This document shows positions 54,827 through 64,000 of a DNA stretch of 64,000 nucleotides, piece by piece. The first letter of the stretch is position 1, and every line of letters starts with the position of its first letter. Where the stretch lies: assembly GCF_024714495.1 (NCBI RefSeq), contig NZ_JAMZMJ010000001.1, forward strand, positions 1,302,001 through 1,366,000, given 5' to 3'. Made by a program: the position numbers and the translations under genes. This DNA comes from Marinoscillum pacificum (lineage in GTDB: Bacteria > Bacteroidota > Bacteroidia > Cytophagales > Cyclobacteriaceae). A model generated the notes under the pieces. That model was not told the origin of the DNA. It saw only the letters and a program-made list of their open reading frames with translations, and made no database searches.

Positions 54827-57730
54827 TTAACTGGCTAGTTGCTTTTTCAATTCATTTATAACCTCTTTGGTGATTTCCAACACCTTCTTAATTGTCACTT
54901 TATTACTTGTATAATCATCCTCATCTTTCAAGACATCCAGAGCTTCCTGAAGACCGGATAGTCCAAACTGTGTGTTTAGGCTTTTTATTTTATGTGAGAT
55001 CTTACCAAGCTCAACTTTATCAGACTCTACCAACAATACATTGAAAGCGAGGAAAAACTCCGTGTAACTTTCCAGGCATTGTTTCGAGAATGTCTCTCGG
55101 AATGCAATATCACCATCAGCTAATTCATCTAGGACCACAGCTAAGTTCAACTTCCTTTTCTTCGGTTTTACTTTACCTGCATTCCTTTTAATAATATCAT
55201 ATAGCATGGAAGGTCTGAATGGTTTACTTAAAAAATCACTCATCCCAATGACTTGAATATGCCCCTTGATATCTGCAAATGCATCTGCCGTAAGTGCTAC
55301 TATTGGAATATCCTTAAAATAAGAACCTGATAAATTGCGGATTGCTCGAGTTGCTTCATAGCCATCCATAACAGGCATCTGCAAATCCATGAAAACAATA
55401 TCATATTCCATGGAATGAATGAGTTCTAAAGCCTTAGCTCCATCCGACACTATGTCGTAAGAAATTCCAACAGCGTTCAGATACTTCATTACAATAACCT
55501 GATTAGCAGTGTTATCTTCTGCAACGAGAATATTCAAATCCATCCGTTCAAACCCTGAACTCCGCACCTCAGCTCTCTCTTCTGATTGCTCTTCTGTAAC
55601 CGGTGGTAGTTCCAAGTCAAAATAGAATGTAGAACCTTTACCCAATTCACTCTCTACATGAATCGTGCTTCCCATCAATTCTACTAGCTTTTTAGCAATA
55701 AAAAGGCCTAAGCCAGTTCCTCCAAAGCGTCGTGTTGTTCCCTCTTCAGCTTGTTCAAACGAGTTAAATATCTTTTCAATATTCGCAGGATCAATACCAA
55801 TCCCAGTATCTTTCACACTCAACCTAAGTTTAATAAATTCATCACTCAAGTCAACCTTGACTACCGACACAAGTACCTGACCATTATTCGTAAACTTAAT
55901 AGCATTACCAATCAGGTTATTCATTATTTGGGCTATTCTGGTGACGTCCCCAACAAAATGATTTGGCAAACTCTCATCATAATGGACCCTCAGATCCACC
56001 ATATTCTCCTTGGCCTTAAAGACTAATGAATTATTGATATTCTCGACCAGATATTTAAGATCAAAATTGCTTAAACTCAGTTCTATTTTACCTGAATTAA
56101 TTTTTGAAATATCGAGTATGTCATTAATCAAGGAAAGCAAATTTTCTCCAGAAAATCTCAGTAATCTAATTTGGTCCGCTTGCTCAGGCTTATGATCTTC
56201 CATTTGGAGAATGTGAGAAATCCCGATTATCGCATTTAATGGAGTCCTGATTTCGTGGCTCATTGTTGCAAGAAAATCTTCTCGTGATTTTGCAGCTGCT
56301 TCAGCCTCTTTTTTCGCTTTTTTGAGTTCTTCTTTCTCTCTAATAGACTGAGTAACATCCTGGGTAAACATTAAGATTCCTCCTACCTGCTCTTCAGAGC
56401 GATACCAAGGTCTTACTTCCCATTTGATGTATTGCAAACTGCCATCTTCCCTTTCAAAAGGATCTTCTTCATTGACATCCACATGTCCCTTTAAACACTT
56501 CTGATGTACCTCTTTCCAATCGTCACCGATTTCAGGAAAAACATCATAGTGCGATCTTCCAATAATTTCCTGATCTATTATGGCATAATCTTCTTTCCAT
56601 TTATGACTAGCTGCCAGATAGCGCATATCGGTATCAAACATGGCAATAGCTGCCGGGGCACGTTCTATGAAAACACGCAATTGGACTTCTAATAACTTTC
56701 TGTCTGTTATTTCCTGAACGCCACCTATGAGCAGTTCTACATTTCCATCATCACCTCTCTTAGCATTTCCAGATGCCTCAACCCATATATATTCACGATT
56801 ACTTTTTTTAACTCTAAGTTCAACAGTTGCAGGTTTACCAGTAGCAATTGAGCCTGAACTTGCTTCTTGTAGCTTCGGTAAATCAGCAGGATGAACCAGC
56901 CCCATAAACTCATCTGCTGTCCCTTTATATTCTTCCTTGGTATAGCCAAGAATCTCATACAACCTGTCAGACCATTTTTCTGTGGAATCCCTAAGGTCCT
57001 TTTCCCATATTCCAACTTGAATTGTATTGGTTAGAAATTGAAATTTCTGGACTTTATTCTTCTCACTCTCAAGTGAACGCTTTAACTCCTCTTCTACAAG
57101 TTTGAGCTTAGTCGCAAAATTGCGAATGATCGTTATGGTAATAAAAAACACCAAACTCCCAGATAGTAATACTGCAATAGCAACTATGTAATTTGAATAT
57201 GAAACAGTTTCATTGATTTGATACAATAGTCGTGATTCTTCCTGCTCAAACTGAAGGGTAATAGAATCCATGAGCGGAAGAAATGCCTGTTCCGCTGCCA
57301 ACAAATCATCCATCTCAAACACTAATGTATCCTGCAGTACAAATGCTCGAGACTGCTCTACAATTTGTTGATACGGTTGATTGATGTTAGCAAACAAATC
57401 CGTTAACTCCTGACGGGAAATCTGACTGCTTTTGGTAAGTAATAGTTGATTGGAAGATTCAAATAGCCCTAGAATAGAATCAAGTTCAAGTATTTTTTCT
57501 GAAGTTAAGCCTGTCTGTTTGGCGATAACTATTTCTTTGGTCAGTAACTGACTCAGCATTCGTTGACGACCTGATTTATTGATGATCGCACCTAAATCGT
57601 TACTACTTTTAATATAATGCGCTTGCTGATTATTGAGTACAAATACTAATGCAATTACTAGTAACACGGCAACTGTGAATAAAGATGCCAGTCTTTTACT
57701 AATAACTGAAAATGATTTGATCCTGGTCAT
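54827..57730 (-). CDS. hybrid sensor histidine kinase (PilJ-type sensor, PAS-PAS-HisKA-HATPase-REC-HPt)
   Basis: 967 aa from the Met of MTRIKSF; the upstream 16 residues are less likely. TM helices at about 15-33 and 182-205 bracket a sensor with a GRQRMLSQ motif typical of the PilJ/NIT-type nitrate-sensor region. Two PAS domains (about 232-350 and 353-465), the HisKA box MSHEIRTPLNAI with His near residue 492, an HATPase with NLIGNAIKFT, DTGIGID and GTGLGLFIAKK, a receiver with phospho-Asp near 782 (FMDLQMPVMDGYE) and Lys in SKPF, and a C-terminal HPt domain with His near 913 (KISHKIKSL). A complete four-step phosphorelay. No partner regulator gene is adjacent. Confidence 0.93.
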   Translation of the reverse strand: MTRIKSFSVISKRLASLFTVAVLLVIALVFVLNNQQAHYIKSSNDLGAIINKSGRQRMLSQLLTKEIVIAKQTGLTSEKILELDSILGLFESSNQLLLTKSSQISRQELTDLFANINQPYQQIVEQSRAFVLQDTLVFEMDDLLAAEQAFLPLMDSITLQFEQEESRLLYQINETVSYSNYIVAIAVLLSGSLVFFITITIIRNFATKLKLVEEELKRSLESEKNKVQKFQFLTNTIQVGIWEKDLRDSTEKWSDRLYEILGYTKEEYKGTADEFMGLVHPADLPKLQEASSGSIATGKPATVELRVKKSNREYIWVEASGNAKRGDDGNVELLIGGVQEITDRKLLEVQLRVFIERAPAAIAMFDTDMRYLAASHKWKEDYAIIDQEIIGRSHYDVFPEIGDDWKEVHQKCLKGHVDVNEEDPFEREDGSLQYIKWEVRPWYRSEEQVGGILMFTQDVTQSIREKEELKKAKKEAEAAAKSREDFLATMSHEIRTPLNAIIGISHILQMEDHKPEQADQIRLLRFSGENLLSLINDILDISKINSGKIELSLSNFDLKYLVENINNSLVFKAKENMVDLRVHYDESLPNHFVGDVTRIAQIMNNLIGNAIKFTNNGQVLVSVVKVDLSDEFIKLRLSVKDTGIGIDPANIEKIFNSFEQAEEGTTRRFGGTGLGLFIAKKLVELMGSTIHVESELGKGSTFYFDLELPPVTEEQSEERAEVRSSGFERMDLNILVAEDNTANQVIVMKYLNAVGISYDIVSDGAKALELIHSMEYDIVFMDLQMPVMDGYEATRAIRNLSGSYFKDIPIVALTADAFADIKGHIQVIGMSDFLSKPFRPSMLYDIIKRNAGKVKPKKRKLNLAVVLDELADGDIAFRETFSKQCLESYTEFFLAFNVLLVESDKVELGKISHKIKSLNTQFGLSGLQEALDVLKDEDDYTSNKVTIKKVLEITKEVINELKKQLAS

Positions 57731-57859
57731 AAAAATTGGGTAAGCGATCAATTTAGTCACTAAAAACAGACTAGCCAACTAAATACTGCTTCTCCTAAAA
57801 AAGAACAACCCAAAACTTACCCAATAATTAAATCTAAATCACTATTCCGTTTTATAGAA

Positions 57860-60853
57860 TCATTTAACAAGCCTTTTATATGCTTCTTTATACTCTGGCT
57901 GATCAAGAATCCTAACAGCTTCGCGCAATATCACCAACACTCTTTCTTCAACCTCATCTCCATCGCTCAGAACCTTTTCTACATAAGCCAAATGATGCTC
58001 TATGAGCTGAATTAACAATTCACTCGACTCCAAGTTCAGCCCCAATTCATTCAATATTTGACTCAACTGTATGTTCCCAAAAGATGGCTGCAAATGGTCC
58101 GTGTAGAATGTCTCCTTTGCCATTAATGAAATTTCCTTTGCCTTAGATAAATCCCCTTGCCTGATAAATTCTATTATCAACGTATTGAATGCAAACCTGG
58201 CAGGATTGATCATTCGTGCTTGAAAATCCTCATAGTTGAAATATACGTCCTCATTAGAAAGATTACTGTAGTCAGCATTAGTCACGAGATTTTGATAAGA
58301 CTTCTCCAAATCCATAGGAATTTGATCTTCCTGATGTTTGGATGTTGTAAGCCGATACACTTGACCCTCTTGAACAGCATATTTTCTCAAATCAAGATCT
58401 ATGCTATGAAGTCCTGTAAAATTGAAATAGATAGGTCTTTTCCAATTATTGGAGGCTATTAAATCCAAAATAGCCATTTCACTTTTTGGCAGGTACGATC
58501 CAGAAACTTGCACTTCTAAATTTCCCTTCTCAGTTGCTACGGAAAGCTTTCTGGAAGGCAATACAAAGAATTCACTTTTCCGATTTTTTAGAATGAGATT
58601 GGGATTGCGAGCATTAAGCGCATCCATGTATTTAGACCAGGAAATTGGTTTATCCATAGTCTCCTGCACATACACTGGATCATAAGGACCATATTCAGCT
58701 GAGCTTTGCTGAAGTGTAAGTTGTACTGGAGGTGAGTCATAATAGTCTCTGGTCAAGTCATTGATATACCAGTCGGCATTGAAATAACTTAGCACCTTGA
58801 CTCGAACATCTGTTCTAAATCCCTCCACTTCCTGCAAATACCAAAGTGGAAACGTATCGTTATCTCCGCCAGTAAATAGAATAGCGCCTTCTTCACAGCT
58901 ATCCAAAATAGACCTTGCATAGTCCATTTGAAATGTTCGTGCAGAACGATCATGATCATCCCAGTTTTGATATGCTACCCAAGCAGGCAGCGTTAAAAGA
59001 ATTGCTGATACCAACTCTAACTTCTTACCCTTCAGGGTATCTCCAACCCACATTGCTCCAATTCCAACCCAAATACAAAAAGCCAAATAAGATCCTACAT
59101 AGATATAATCACGTTCTCGGGGTTCATTAGGTGTACCGTTTAGATATAGAGTGAGAAGAAGTCCGGTGATCAAAAAGAAGGTCATGTTTGCTACGAATCC
59201 TCTTCGATCTTTCTTTGCATGAAAATACAGTCCCATTATGCCTAGCAGGAAAGGCAACATGAAATATTGATTATATGCTTTGTTGTAGCCCAGGTTTTCA
59301 CGAGAAATCAACCCACTCCATGGCTTTGCCCATCCAGCATGTTGCTCATCACTGATCCGCCCACCAAAATTCCACAGAACATATCTCAGATACATATGCC
59401 CAATTTGATAGTCTAGCATAAACTTTAAGTTATGAGAAAATTTTGGCTGTTGCCCAGACGAAAGTCCTGTCCATTGTTGGTAAACCCGAACATGAGCCGG
59501 GTCATTGCTGTAGATTCTAGGCAATATGGTTTGTCTGTCTGACTCGTAGTGATATTGCGGAACCTCTCCTACCTGTTTGTAAGCTTCATTTTGAACAACA
59601 TATGCATTCGCTTTAGTACTCACTTCATTGATTTTAGCATCGAAATAAGGCCCATATACTAATGGTCTCCCGGGATAAGACTCACGATTCATGTATGGCT
59701 TTATTTTGGCCAAATCACCTGGCACAAATTCATTGATTGGCGGCATCTGCGTGGAACGAACAAACAGCATGATATAAGGAGAAAAACCAGCTACTAAAAA
59801 CACAAGAGAAAGCACAAAGAGCTTCAAATGAGTATATTTCTGCCAAATAAAAATCAAGAGACCTGAAATTACGATTAGCATTAAAAATACGCCGGAATAC
59901 ATAGGCAGTGAAAGCGTATTTACCGCAAATAAGTCCATCAGAAAAGCCCACTCGAACAGATCAACAGCTATCACTTTACTAATGAATAAAATGATCACAC
60001 CGCCTATGATGAACGAGAGAGTAAATTGCCACCAGGTTCGCTGCTGTTCAGATCTCCAGAGGATTACACAAACAGGAAGAATCAAAATACACATCGGGTG
60101 TATACAATATGAAAGCCCTAGAAGGTAACTGAATAGCAACATTCTATTTGACTTCTCCTTTTCTCGTAATGACCCTGGTTTTAAACTCAACCAAATCAAC
60201 AGCACCATGAAGAAAACAGACGGCCCATAAGTCTCAGCTTCAACCGCTGAAAACCAAAATGAATCTGAAAAGGTCAACATGAAAGACCCAACCAATCCAC
60301 CGATCAGCAAAACGGATTTAAGCTGAACAAACTGACTCCCAAAATACCAGATGACCAAAAATGTAAATCCTACTGCCAGCGCAGAAAAGAAACCAGACAT
60401 CATATTGATGCACCAGGCCGCATTGTTTACCTCTCCAAAAGCTAACATGGAAAACAACCTTCCGAACAATAATGTCAATGGTGTGCCCGGAGTATGGGGG
60501 ACCTGAAGCTTATAAGCGGCGGCAATGGTTTCCGAGCAGTCCCACAATGAAGCAGTGGGCTCTAACGTGATCAGATATGTGACAAAAGACACCAAAAATG
60601 ATACTGCAAACCCAATAGTTTGCAACTGATTTTCTTTAGCAGACTGCTTTAAATATTTCCATCCTCTTCCATTCATCAGTGGTATGATCGGTAAGAACAA
60701 CCCAACGAACAGAACTATAGGAGCTATCCAAAGGGTGAGAATACCCAGACCATGCTGGACCGGATCAAGGGCCATCATGAGCAGTGCTACTACCTGAAAA
60801 ATAACAGCCAAAAGGTAAAAACGATTAGATCGATTGAGTGTGATTGTTTTCAT
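57860..60853 (-). CDS. DUF2723 membrane protein (glycosyltransferase-like)
   Basis: 997 aa with about 12 membrane segments over the first 650 residues. The N-terminal DUF2723 region is clear: LEPTASLWDCSETIAAAYKLQVPHTPGTPLTLLFGRLFSML, with the Asp and the PHxPG-type loop of lipid-dependent protein O-mannosyltransferases of the GT-C fold. The C-terminal 350 residues are soluble, helical at the end, and contain FTGGDNDTFPLWYLQE, a segment commonly seen in this family. Expected to act at the inner membrane facing the periplasm; glycosylation of exported proteins is inference. Confidence 0.9.
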   Translation of the reverse strand: MKTITLNRSNRFYLLAVIFQVVALLMMALDPVQHGLGILTLWIAPIVLFVGLFLPIIPLMNGRGWKYLKQSAKENQLQTIGFAVSFLVSFVTYLITLEPTASLWDCSETIAAAYKLQVPHTPGTPLTLLFGRLFSMLAFGEVNNAAWCINMMSGFFSALAVGFTFLVIWYFGSQFVQLKSVLLIGGLVGSFMLTFSDSFWFSAVEAETYGPSVFFMVLLIWLSLKPGSLREKEKSNRMLLFSYLLGLSYCIHPMCILILPVCVILWRSEQQRTWWQFTLSFIIGGVIILFISKVIAVDLFEWAFLMDLFAVNTLSLPMYSGVFLMLIVISGLLIFIWQKYTHLKLFVLSLVFLVAGFSPYIMLFVRSTQMPPINEFVPGDLAKIKPYMNRESYPGRPLVYGPYFDAKINEVSTKANAYVVQNEAYKQVGEVPQYHYESDRQTILPRIYSNDPAHVRVYQQWTGLSSGQQPKFSHNLKFMLDYQIGHMYLRYVLWNFGGRISDEQHAGWAKPWSGLISRENLGYNKAYNQYFMLPFLLGIMGLYFHAKKDRRGFVANMTFFLITGLLLTLYLNGTPNEPRERDYIYVGSYLAFCIWVGIGAMWVGDTLKGKKLELVSAILLTLPAWVAYQNWDDHDRSARTFQMDYARSILDSCEEGAILFTGGDNDTFPLWYLQEVEGFRTDVRVKVLSYFNADWYINDLTRDYYDSPPVQLTLQQSSAEYGPYDPVYVQETMDKPISWSKYMDALNARNPNLILKNRKSEFFVLPSRKLSVATEKGNLEVQVSGSYLPKSEMAILDLIASNNWKRPIYFNFTGLHSIDLDLRKYAVQEGQVYRLTTSKHQEDQIPMDLEKSYQNLVTNADYSNLSNEDVYFNYEDFQARMINPARFAFNTLIIEFIRQGDLSKAKEISLMAKETFYTDHLQPSFGNIQLSQILNELGLNLESSELLIQLIEHHLAYVEKVLSDGDEVEERVLVILREAVRILDQPEYKEAYKRLVK

Positions 60854-60983
60854 GCAGCAAGCATAAATGCAGCCTCAAAAAATCATGGTTAAGAAGTGTA
60901 AAGAAGTGTTAAACGAATGTTAAAATGACCTAAAACCTTTATTCTGCAATCTGGAACAATTATTTTTATCCAAAAGAAACCAC

Positions 60984-61829
60984 TTGAAGAAGCTAGTAAT
61001 TTACGGAAGTATCACCCTGGGTTTGATGATTTGCGCCCAGGCCTATTGGTTAGCACAAGCCTATGATGCTAAAGCCAATGAATTTGACCATACCGTATCG
61101 TCTGCTCTTTTCGCTGCAGCGGACACCATGTCTGAAAACATCAGTGTAGAAAAAAGATCGGCGAATTACTTCTTTGTCAACAGCAATGCCTCAGTGACAA
61201 ATGAGACAGTTGATACTTTAATCCGCAAAGAACTAGCAGCGCGCAATATCCAGTTAGACTATGAAATCGGCATTTACAATGCGAAAGATGATTCACTAAT
61301 CCACGTTACTACGGTTAAGTCAACAGCCAACGCTATTCCGGAGTATGCCACCATAGAAGCCGATGCGATCCAAAAGAACTTTGCCGTCATGTTTCCATCC
61401 AGAAACAACTTCCTTTTGGGGCAATCTGACTTCATGTTATTTGCTCTATTGATCATCGCGCTATTGATTTGGTTCGGATATCAATATTTTCAGATAAAAG
61501 CTAGCGAAACAAAAAACATTGATAACCATCTGTTAAAAGTTGCGAACTGTTCTTTAGATGTGCACAATCAGCAGTTAACGATTGGTCACAGTAACTATCA
61601 ACTTACCTACAAGGAAAATCAGATACTGAAATTGTTTTTTGAAAACCCAAACCAAGTCATCGAACGCAAAGTGTTTCTAGAGAACGTTTGGGAGCAAGAT
61701 GGATTCTTTGTTGCTCGAAGCATGGATGTCTTTATCTCTAAAATCAGAAAGTACCTAAAAGAAGACGAAAAAGTCAAGATTGAGAATTTGAGATCGATTG
61801 GGTATCGCTTGAATGTGAACAAACACTAA
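60984..61829 (+). CDS. membrane-anchored winged-helix transcription regulator
   Basis: 281 aa, starting at TTG (60984) because the first internal ATG would cut the first membrane helix. TM1 at about 4-21, a periplasmic domain of about 135 residues, TM2 at about 155-173 (FMLFALLIIALLIWFGY), then a cytoplasmic OmpR/PhoB-type winged helix (about 185-281: LTYKENQILKLFFENPNQVIERKVFLENVW ... SMDVFISKIRKYLKEDEKVKIENLRSIGYRLNV). The layout equals a sensor kinase with the kinase replaced by the DNA-binding domain, the reverse of ToxR. Divergent from the DUF2723 gene. Confidence 0.88.
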   Translation: MKKLVIYGSITLGLMICAQAYWLAQAYDAKANEFDHTVSSALFAAADTMSENISVEKRSANYFFVNSNASVTNETVDTLIRKELAARNIQLDYEIGIYNAKDDSLIHVTTVKSTANAIPEYATIEADAIQKNFAVMFPSRNNFLLGQSDFMLFALLIIALLIWFGYQYFQIKASETKNIDNHLLKVANCSLDVHNQQLTIGHSNYQLTYKENQILKLFFENPNQVIERKVFLENVWEQDGFFVARSMDVFISKIRKYLKEDEKVKIENLRSIGYRLNVNKH

Positions 61830-61853
61830 AATCCCAGAACCCTATAAAATCGA

Positions 61854-61879
61854 AAAGCCCCGGTGGAACCCGGGGCTTT
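61854..61879. terminator. strong hairpin after the winged-helix regulator
   Basis: AAAGCCCCGG (61854-61863), loop TGGAAC, CCGGGGCTTT (61870-61879): perfect 10-bp GC-rich stem. A second stem GATCGG/CCGATC (61883-61901) follows at once. Only a short T run; still the likely transcript end. Confidence 0.75.
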
Positions 61880-61901
61880 CTAGATCGGGTACTAACCGAT
61901 C

Positions 61902-62198
61902 AGCCATAATGATTAACTAATACTCGAAGATAAAAAAGATTTATTTTCAATTCCTAATACTCTGAGAAATTTATCTTAATCACTTTTTCTCAAAAAACCA
62001 CAAAACACCATCTAAACCCCTACTTATCAGCTGGTTGAATAAGATTGAATACTCAAAAAAAAATCCGTCAAAAATCCAACACTAAACAATCCCCGCAAGG
62101 GAATTACGTGTCGCAATGCGGGTTGTACTGAATCTTCATATTGAGTAATCTCCCCTTACATACGCGGTTCGGTATTTTGAACTTTATACTCACAAACC
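61902..62198. other. gene-free stretch upstream of the small membrane ORF
   Basis: AT-rich, no coding frame. CCCGCA (62092-62097) can pair with TGCGGG (62117-62122) over a 19-base loop; a weak structured leader at most. Confidence 0.35.
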
Positions 62199-62300
62199 AT
62201 GAAAACTATGAATACCACCGAGATCGTAAAAAAGTGGCCATTGCTACTGCTTTTTATTATTTACCTATCAGTCACCGTTTATATAACTAGTGTAATCTGA
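62199..62300 (+). CDS. small single-pass membrane peptide, 33 aa
   Basis: ATG at 62199, stop TGA at 62298-62300. The product MKTMNTTEIVKKWPLLLL... has a basic cytoplasmic-side KK, then about 20 hydrophobic residues (WPLLLLFIIYLSVTVYITSVI), a clear membrane helix. Below the usual gene-calling length. It lies 77 bases upstream of the S8 protease gene on the same strand. Unknown function. Confidence 0.4.
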   Translation: MKTMNTTEIVKKWPLLLLFIIYLSVTVYITSVI

Positions 62301-62377
62301 GATTCAAATCATTCTCTTGCAGTTATCTCTTATTAATTGTAAATTCAGAGGAGATAACAACTTAACACTAACCCAAT

Positions 62378-63916
62378 ATGAAAAACTCACTCCTCCCAGC
62401 GATGATCCTCGCGATCATGGCCTATGGATGTCATACGGATCATGAAGAACAACTTCAAATTGATCCATTGGTACAAACTCCTCATTACACCCTGACTCGA
62501 GTCAATCAATCTGCTTATGAAGTATTAACTCGCGATGGCGAATTTCACTGGGACAAACTAACCAGTGAAGAAGTATCCTCAGCAATGACTCATAATGATT
62601 CAACCATGGTTATCGGCTTCAAGCCAGCATCATTTGCAAACGTCAATGAGCGATTACATGAGATTGACATCACTTCTCAAGAGTGGATAGATGCCAAGGC
62701 CAAAGTCATCAACAACATTGATGAAGTTCTTATCGCATTGGATGTAAACGAAAGCGCTCAGGATCTCATAGTTATGGAGCACGAAACGCTTCCATTTATC
62801 AAAATCAAAACCTATCAGGTGGCTGTAATCGAAAGATTACGTGAAATGAAGGAGGTTCGGTATGCTGAACCTAATTCATTCACCTATGATGATTCTGAAA
62901 TCAAATCCAATAACAACAGAATCACAAGTGATTCTGGATGCGATGTAAGTCCTGCAGGGTCTATACCAAGTGCTGACTATGTGACAGTGGCTCCAGGAAG
63001 CAAAATCCCATGGAATTATTATGCTCACAATATTCCAGCAGCATGGAACTACAGCACTGGCGACAATATCACCGTTGGTTTGATCGATACTGGTATTTCT
63101 CCAGACCAATCTAACTTAAATGGAAACTTTGCTTCAGGATACAGCACCGGTAGAAGTAGAACAAAATATGGCACTTATGTCAGCAGCTGGTGGTGGTGGG
63201 CATCTCCCGATGGGCCTAATGATCAGTGCGGACATGGCACTCAAATGGCAGGCACCATTAGTGGCCCACGGACATCCACAGGAAGTTCCATTGGCGTAGC
63301 GTATAAATGTGATCTGGCCGCCGTGAGAGGAACTGGCGATGTAATCATTAATGGTGGAAGTGAAAAAGATGGTGTAACCGATGCATTAGTATTGTTAGGC
63401 AATCGAACAGATGTAAAAATCATCAGCATGTCCATAGGCGACGTATTCTCTAGTGGGCAAGTAGAAGACGGTGTCAGATATGCATATGGCAAAGGTAAAA
63501 TGATCATCGCTGCGGCGGGCACTTCCTTAAGCTGGACTTCCTGGTATGGAGTCATCTTCCCTGCTACCATGAATGAAACGATAGCGGTAACAGGTATCAG
63601 AGATAATGGCTACAACAAATGCAATACTTGCCATGATGGCAGCAAGGTAGATTTTGTGGTCACTATGCAAAGAAACTCTAATACCGATAGAACGTCTCTG
63701 ACACAAGCTATGAGCGGCAATCAACCAGCTTATGTAGGCGGCTCATCTGTTGCCACTGCAACTACAGCAGGAATCGCTGCATTGATTTGGGCGACTAACC
63801 CTTCTCAATCCAGAGAGCAAGTACTCAATCGCATGAAGCTAGCTTCTGACTTCTATCCTTCCAGAGATGGCAACTTTGGCTGGGGAAAAATAGACGCACT
63901 CGCAGCAGTACAGTAA
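62378..63916 (+). CDS. S8 family (subtilisin-like) serine protease, lipoprotein
   Basis: 512 aa. Lipoprotein signal LAIMAYGC, a propeptide-like region to about residue 175, then the catalytic domain: Asp237 in VGLIDTGIS, His286 in CGHGTQMAGTISGP, Ser457 in GGSSVATATTAGIAALIW. The oxyanion Asn expected in the AAAGN motif is replaced by Thr (AAAGTS, Thr382). A WWWW run precedes the His motif, and there are CxxC residues in KCNTCHDG. No T9SS tail; anchored to the membrane by lipid. Single gene with terminator. Confidence 0.93.
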   Translation: MKNSLLPAMILAIMAYGCHTDHEEQLQIDPLVQTPHYTLTRVNQSAYEVLTRDGEFHWDKLTSEEVSSAMTHNDSTMVIGFKPASFANVNERLHEIDITSQEWIDAKAKVINNIDEVLIALDVNESAQDLIVMEHETLPFIKIKTYQVAVIERLREMKEVRYAEPNSFTYDDSEIKSNNNRITSDSGCDVSPAGSIPSADYVTVAPGSKIPWNYYAHNIPAAWNYSTGDNITVGLIDTGISPDQSNLNGNFASGYSTGRSRTKYGTYVSSWWWWASPDGPNDQCGHGTQMAGTISGPRTSTGSSIGVAYKCDLAAVRGTGDVIINGGSEKDGVTDALVLLGNRTDVKIISMSIGDVFSSGQVEDGVRYAYGKGKMIIAAAGTSLSWTSWYGVIFPATMNETIAVTGIRDNGYNKCNTCHDGSKVDFVVTMQRNSNTDRTSLTQAMSGNQPAYVGGSSVATATTAGIAALIWATNPSQSREQVLNRMKLASDFYPSRDGNFGWGKIDALAAVQ

Positions 63917-63930
63917 AACTCAACCTCATA

Positions 63931-63969
63931 AAAGGGGTCGTACGAATCTGTTATTAATACGACCCCTTT
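63931..63969. terminator. intrinsic terminator of the S8 protease gene
   Basis: AAAGGGGTCGTA (63931-63942) pairs perfectly with TACGACCCCTTT (63958-63969), 12 bp with a 15-base loop, 14 bases after the stop. Confidence 0.85.
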
Positions 63970-64000
63970 CATTATGCTCGACCATAGAGACTATAATTTC

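Noticed and set aside
62092-62122. CCCGCA/TGCGGG stem as a riboswitch
   Set aside because: Long unpaired loop and no match to any riboswitch core that I recognise.

Overview
The window looks like chromosomal DNA of a marine-type Bacteroidota, most likely order Cytophagales (Reichenbachiella/Ekhidna/Fulvivirga-like). This rests on a type IX secretion C-terminal sorting domain, several TonB-dependent receptors with carboxypeptidase-regulatory N-domains, an ECF sigma/FecR/STN module, DUF2723, DUF4625, DUF3526 and DUF2271 proteins, a TAnnTTTG-type promoter element, and a murein cluster with a PASTA-bearing PBP and an FtsZ with the Bacteroidota C-terminal tail. The genus is inference. I see no rRNA, tRNA or CRISPR array.

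Layout. (1) 1-16,250: a complete minus-strand division and cell-wall (dcw) operon, transcribed mraZ-rsmH-ftsL-ftsI-murE-mraY-(125-aa helical protein)-murD-ftsW-murG-murC-ftsQ-ftsA-ftsZ, with many 1-4 base overlaps. It ends in a run of hairpins at 24-120. Upstream of mraZ are GTGG boxes at 10-bp pitch: three next to the promoter and a second, oppositely oriented array at 16,299-16,453. (2) 16,457-17,681: a REP-associated tyrosine transposase (RAYT) between REP-like multi-hairpin repeats, with a third partial copy about 400 bp further on. (3) 17,722-19,815: a small helical protein, a lipoprotein gene broken by a +1 frameshift, and a membrane protein. (4) 19,978-26,510: ECF sigma, FecR anti-sigma, STN-barrel outer-membrane protein, and a 1,244-aa surface protein with four 255-bp tandem repeats and a T9SS tail. 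(5) 26,574-31,301: a metal-uptake unit of Fur/Zur-type repressor, TonB receptor and His/acid-rich DUF4625 lipoprotein. (6) 31,809-36,936: CocE-type hydrolase, hemerythrin-like protein, and a three-gene hydrolase/methyltransferase operon. (7) 37,052-41,829: two near-perfect Fur-like palindromes around a decayed LytTR gene, then an ankyrin/DUF2271/PepSY-flavoreductase operon. (8) 42,241-48,509: a second metal-type operon (ABC ATPase, siderophore-type TonB receptor, two DUF3526 permeases, and an unlisted 49-aa ORF coupled to the last permease). (9) 48,638-63,969: MpaB-like oxygenase, front-end desaturase, outer-membrane barrel protein with a Spy-like partner, DUF2141 protein, hybrid histidine kinase, DUF2723 protein, a membrane-anchored winged-helix regulator, a small membrane peptide ORF and an S8 protease.

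How it fits together. The most system-like signal is a 15-bp palindrome, consensus TGCAAYNNNNTTGCR with inverted symmetry. It occurs before the Fur/Zur-type gene, before the DUF4625 gene, and twice before the distant ABC/TonB/DUF3526 operon. This suggests one metal regulon of two uptake loci about 17 kb apart. A different Fur-like palindrome (core TTTAGAA..TTCTAAA) marks the ankyrin/DUF2271/PepSY-reductase operon, so two separate metal controls appear to operate here.
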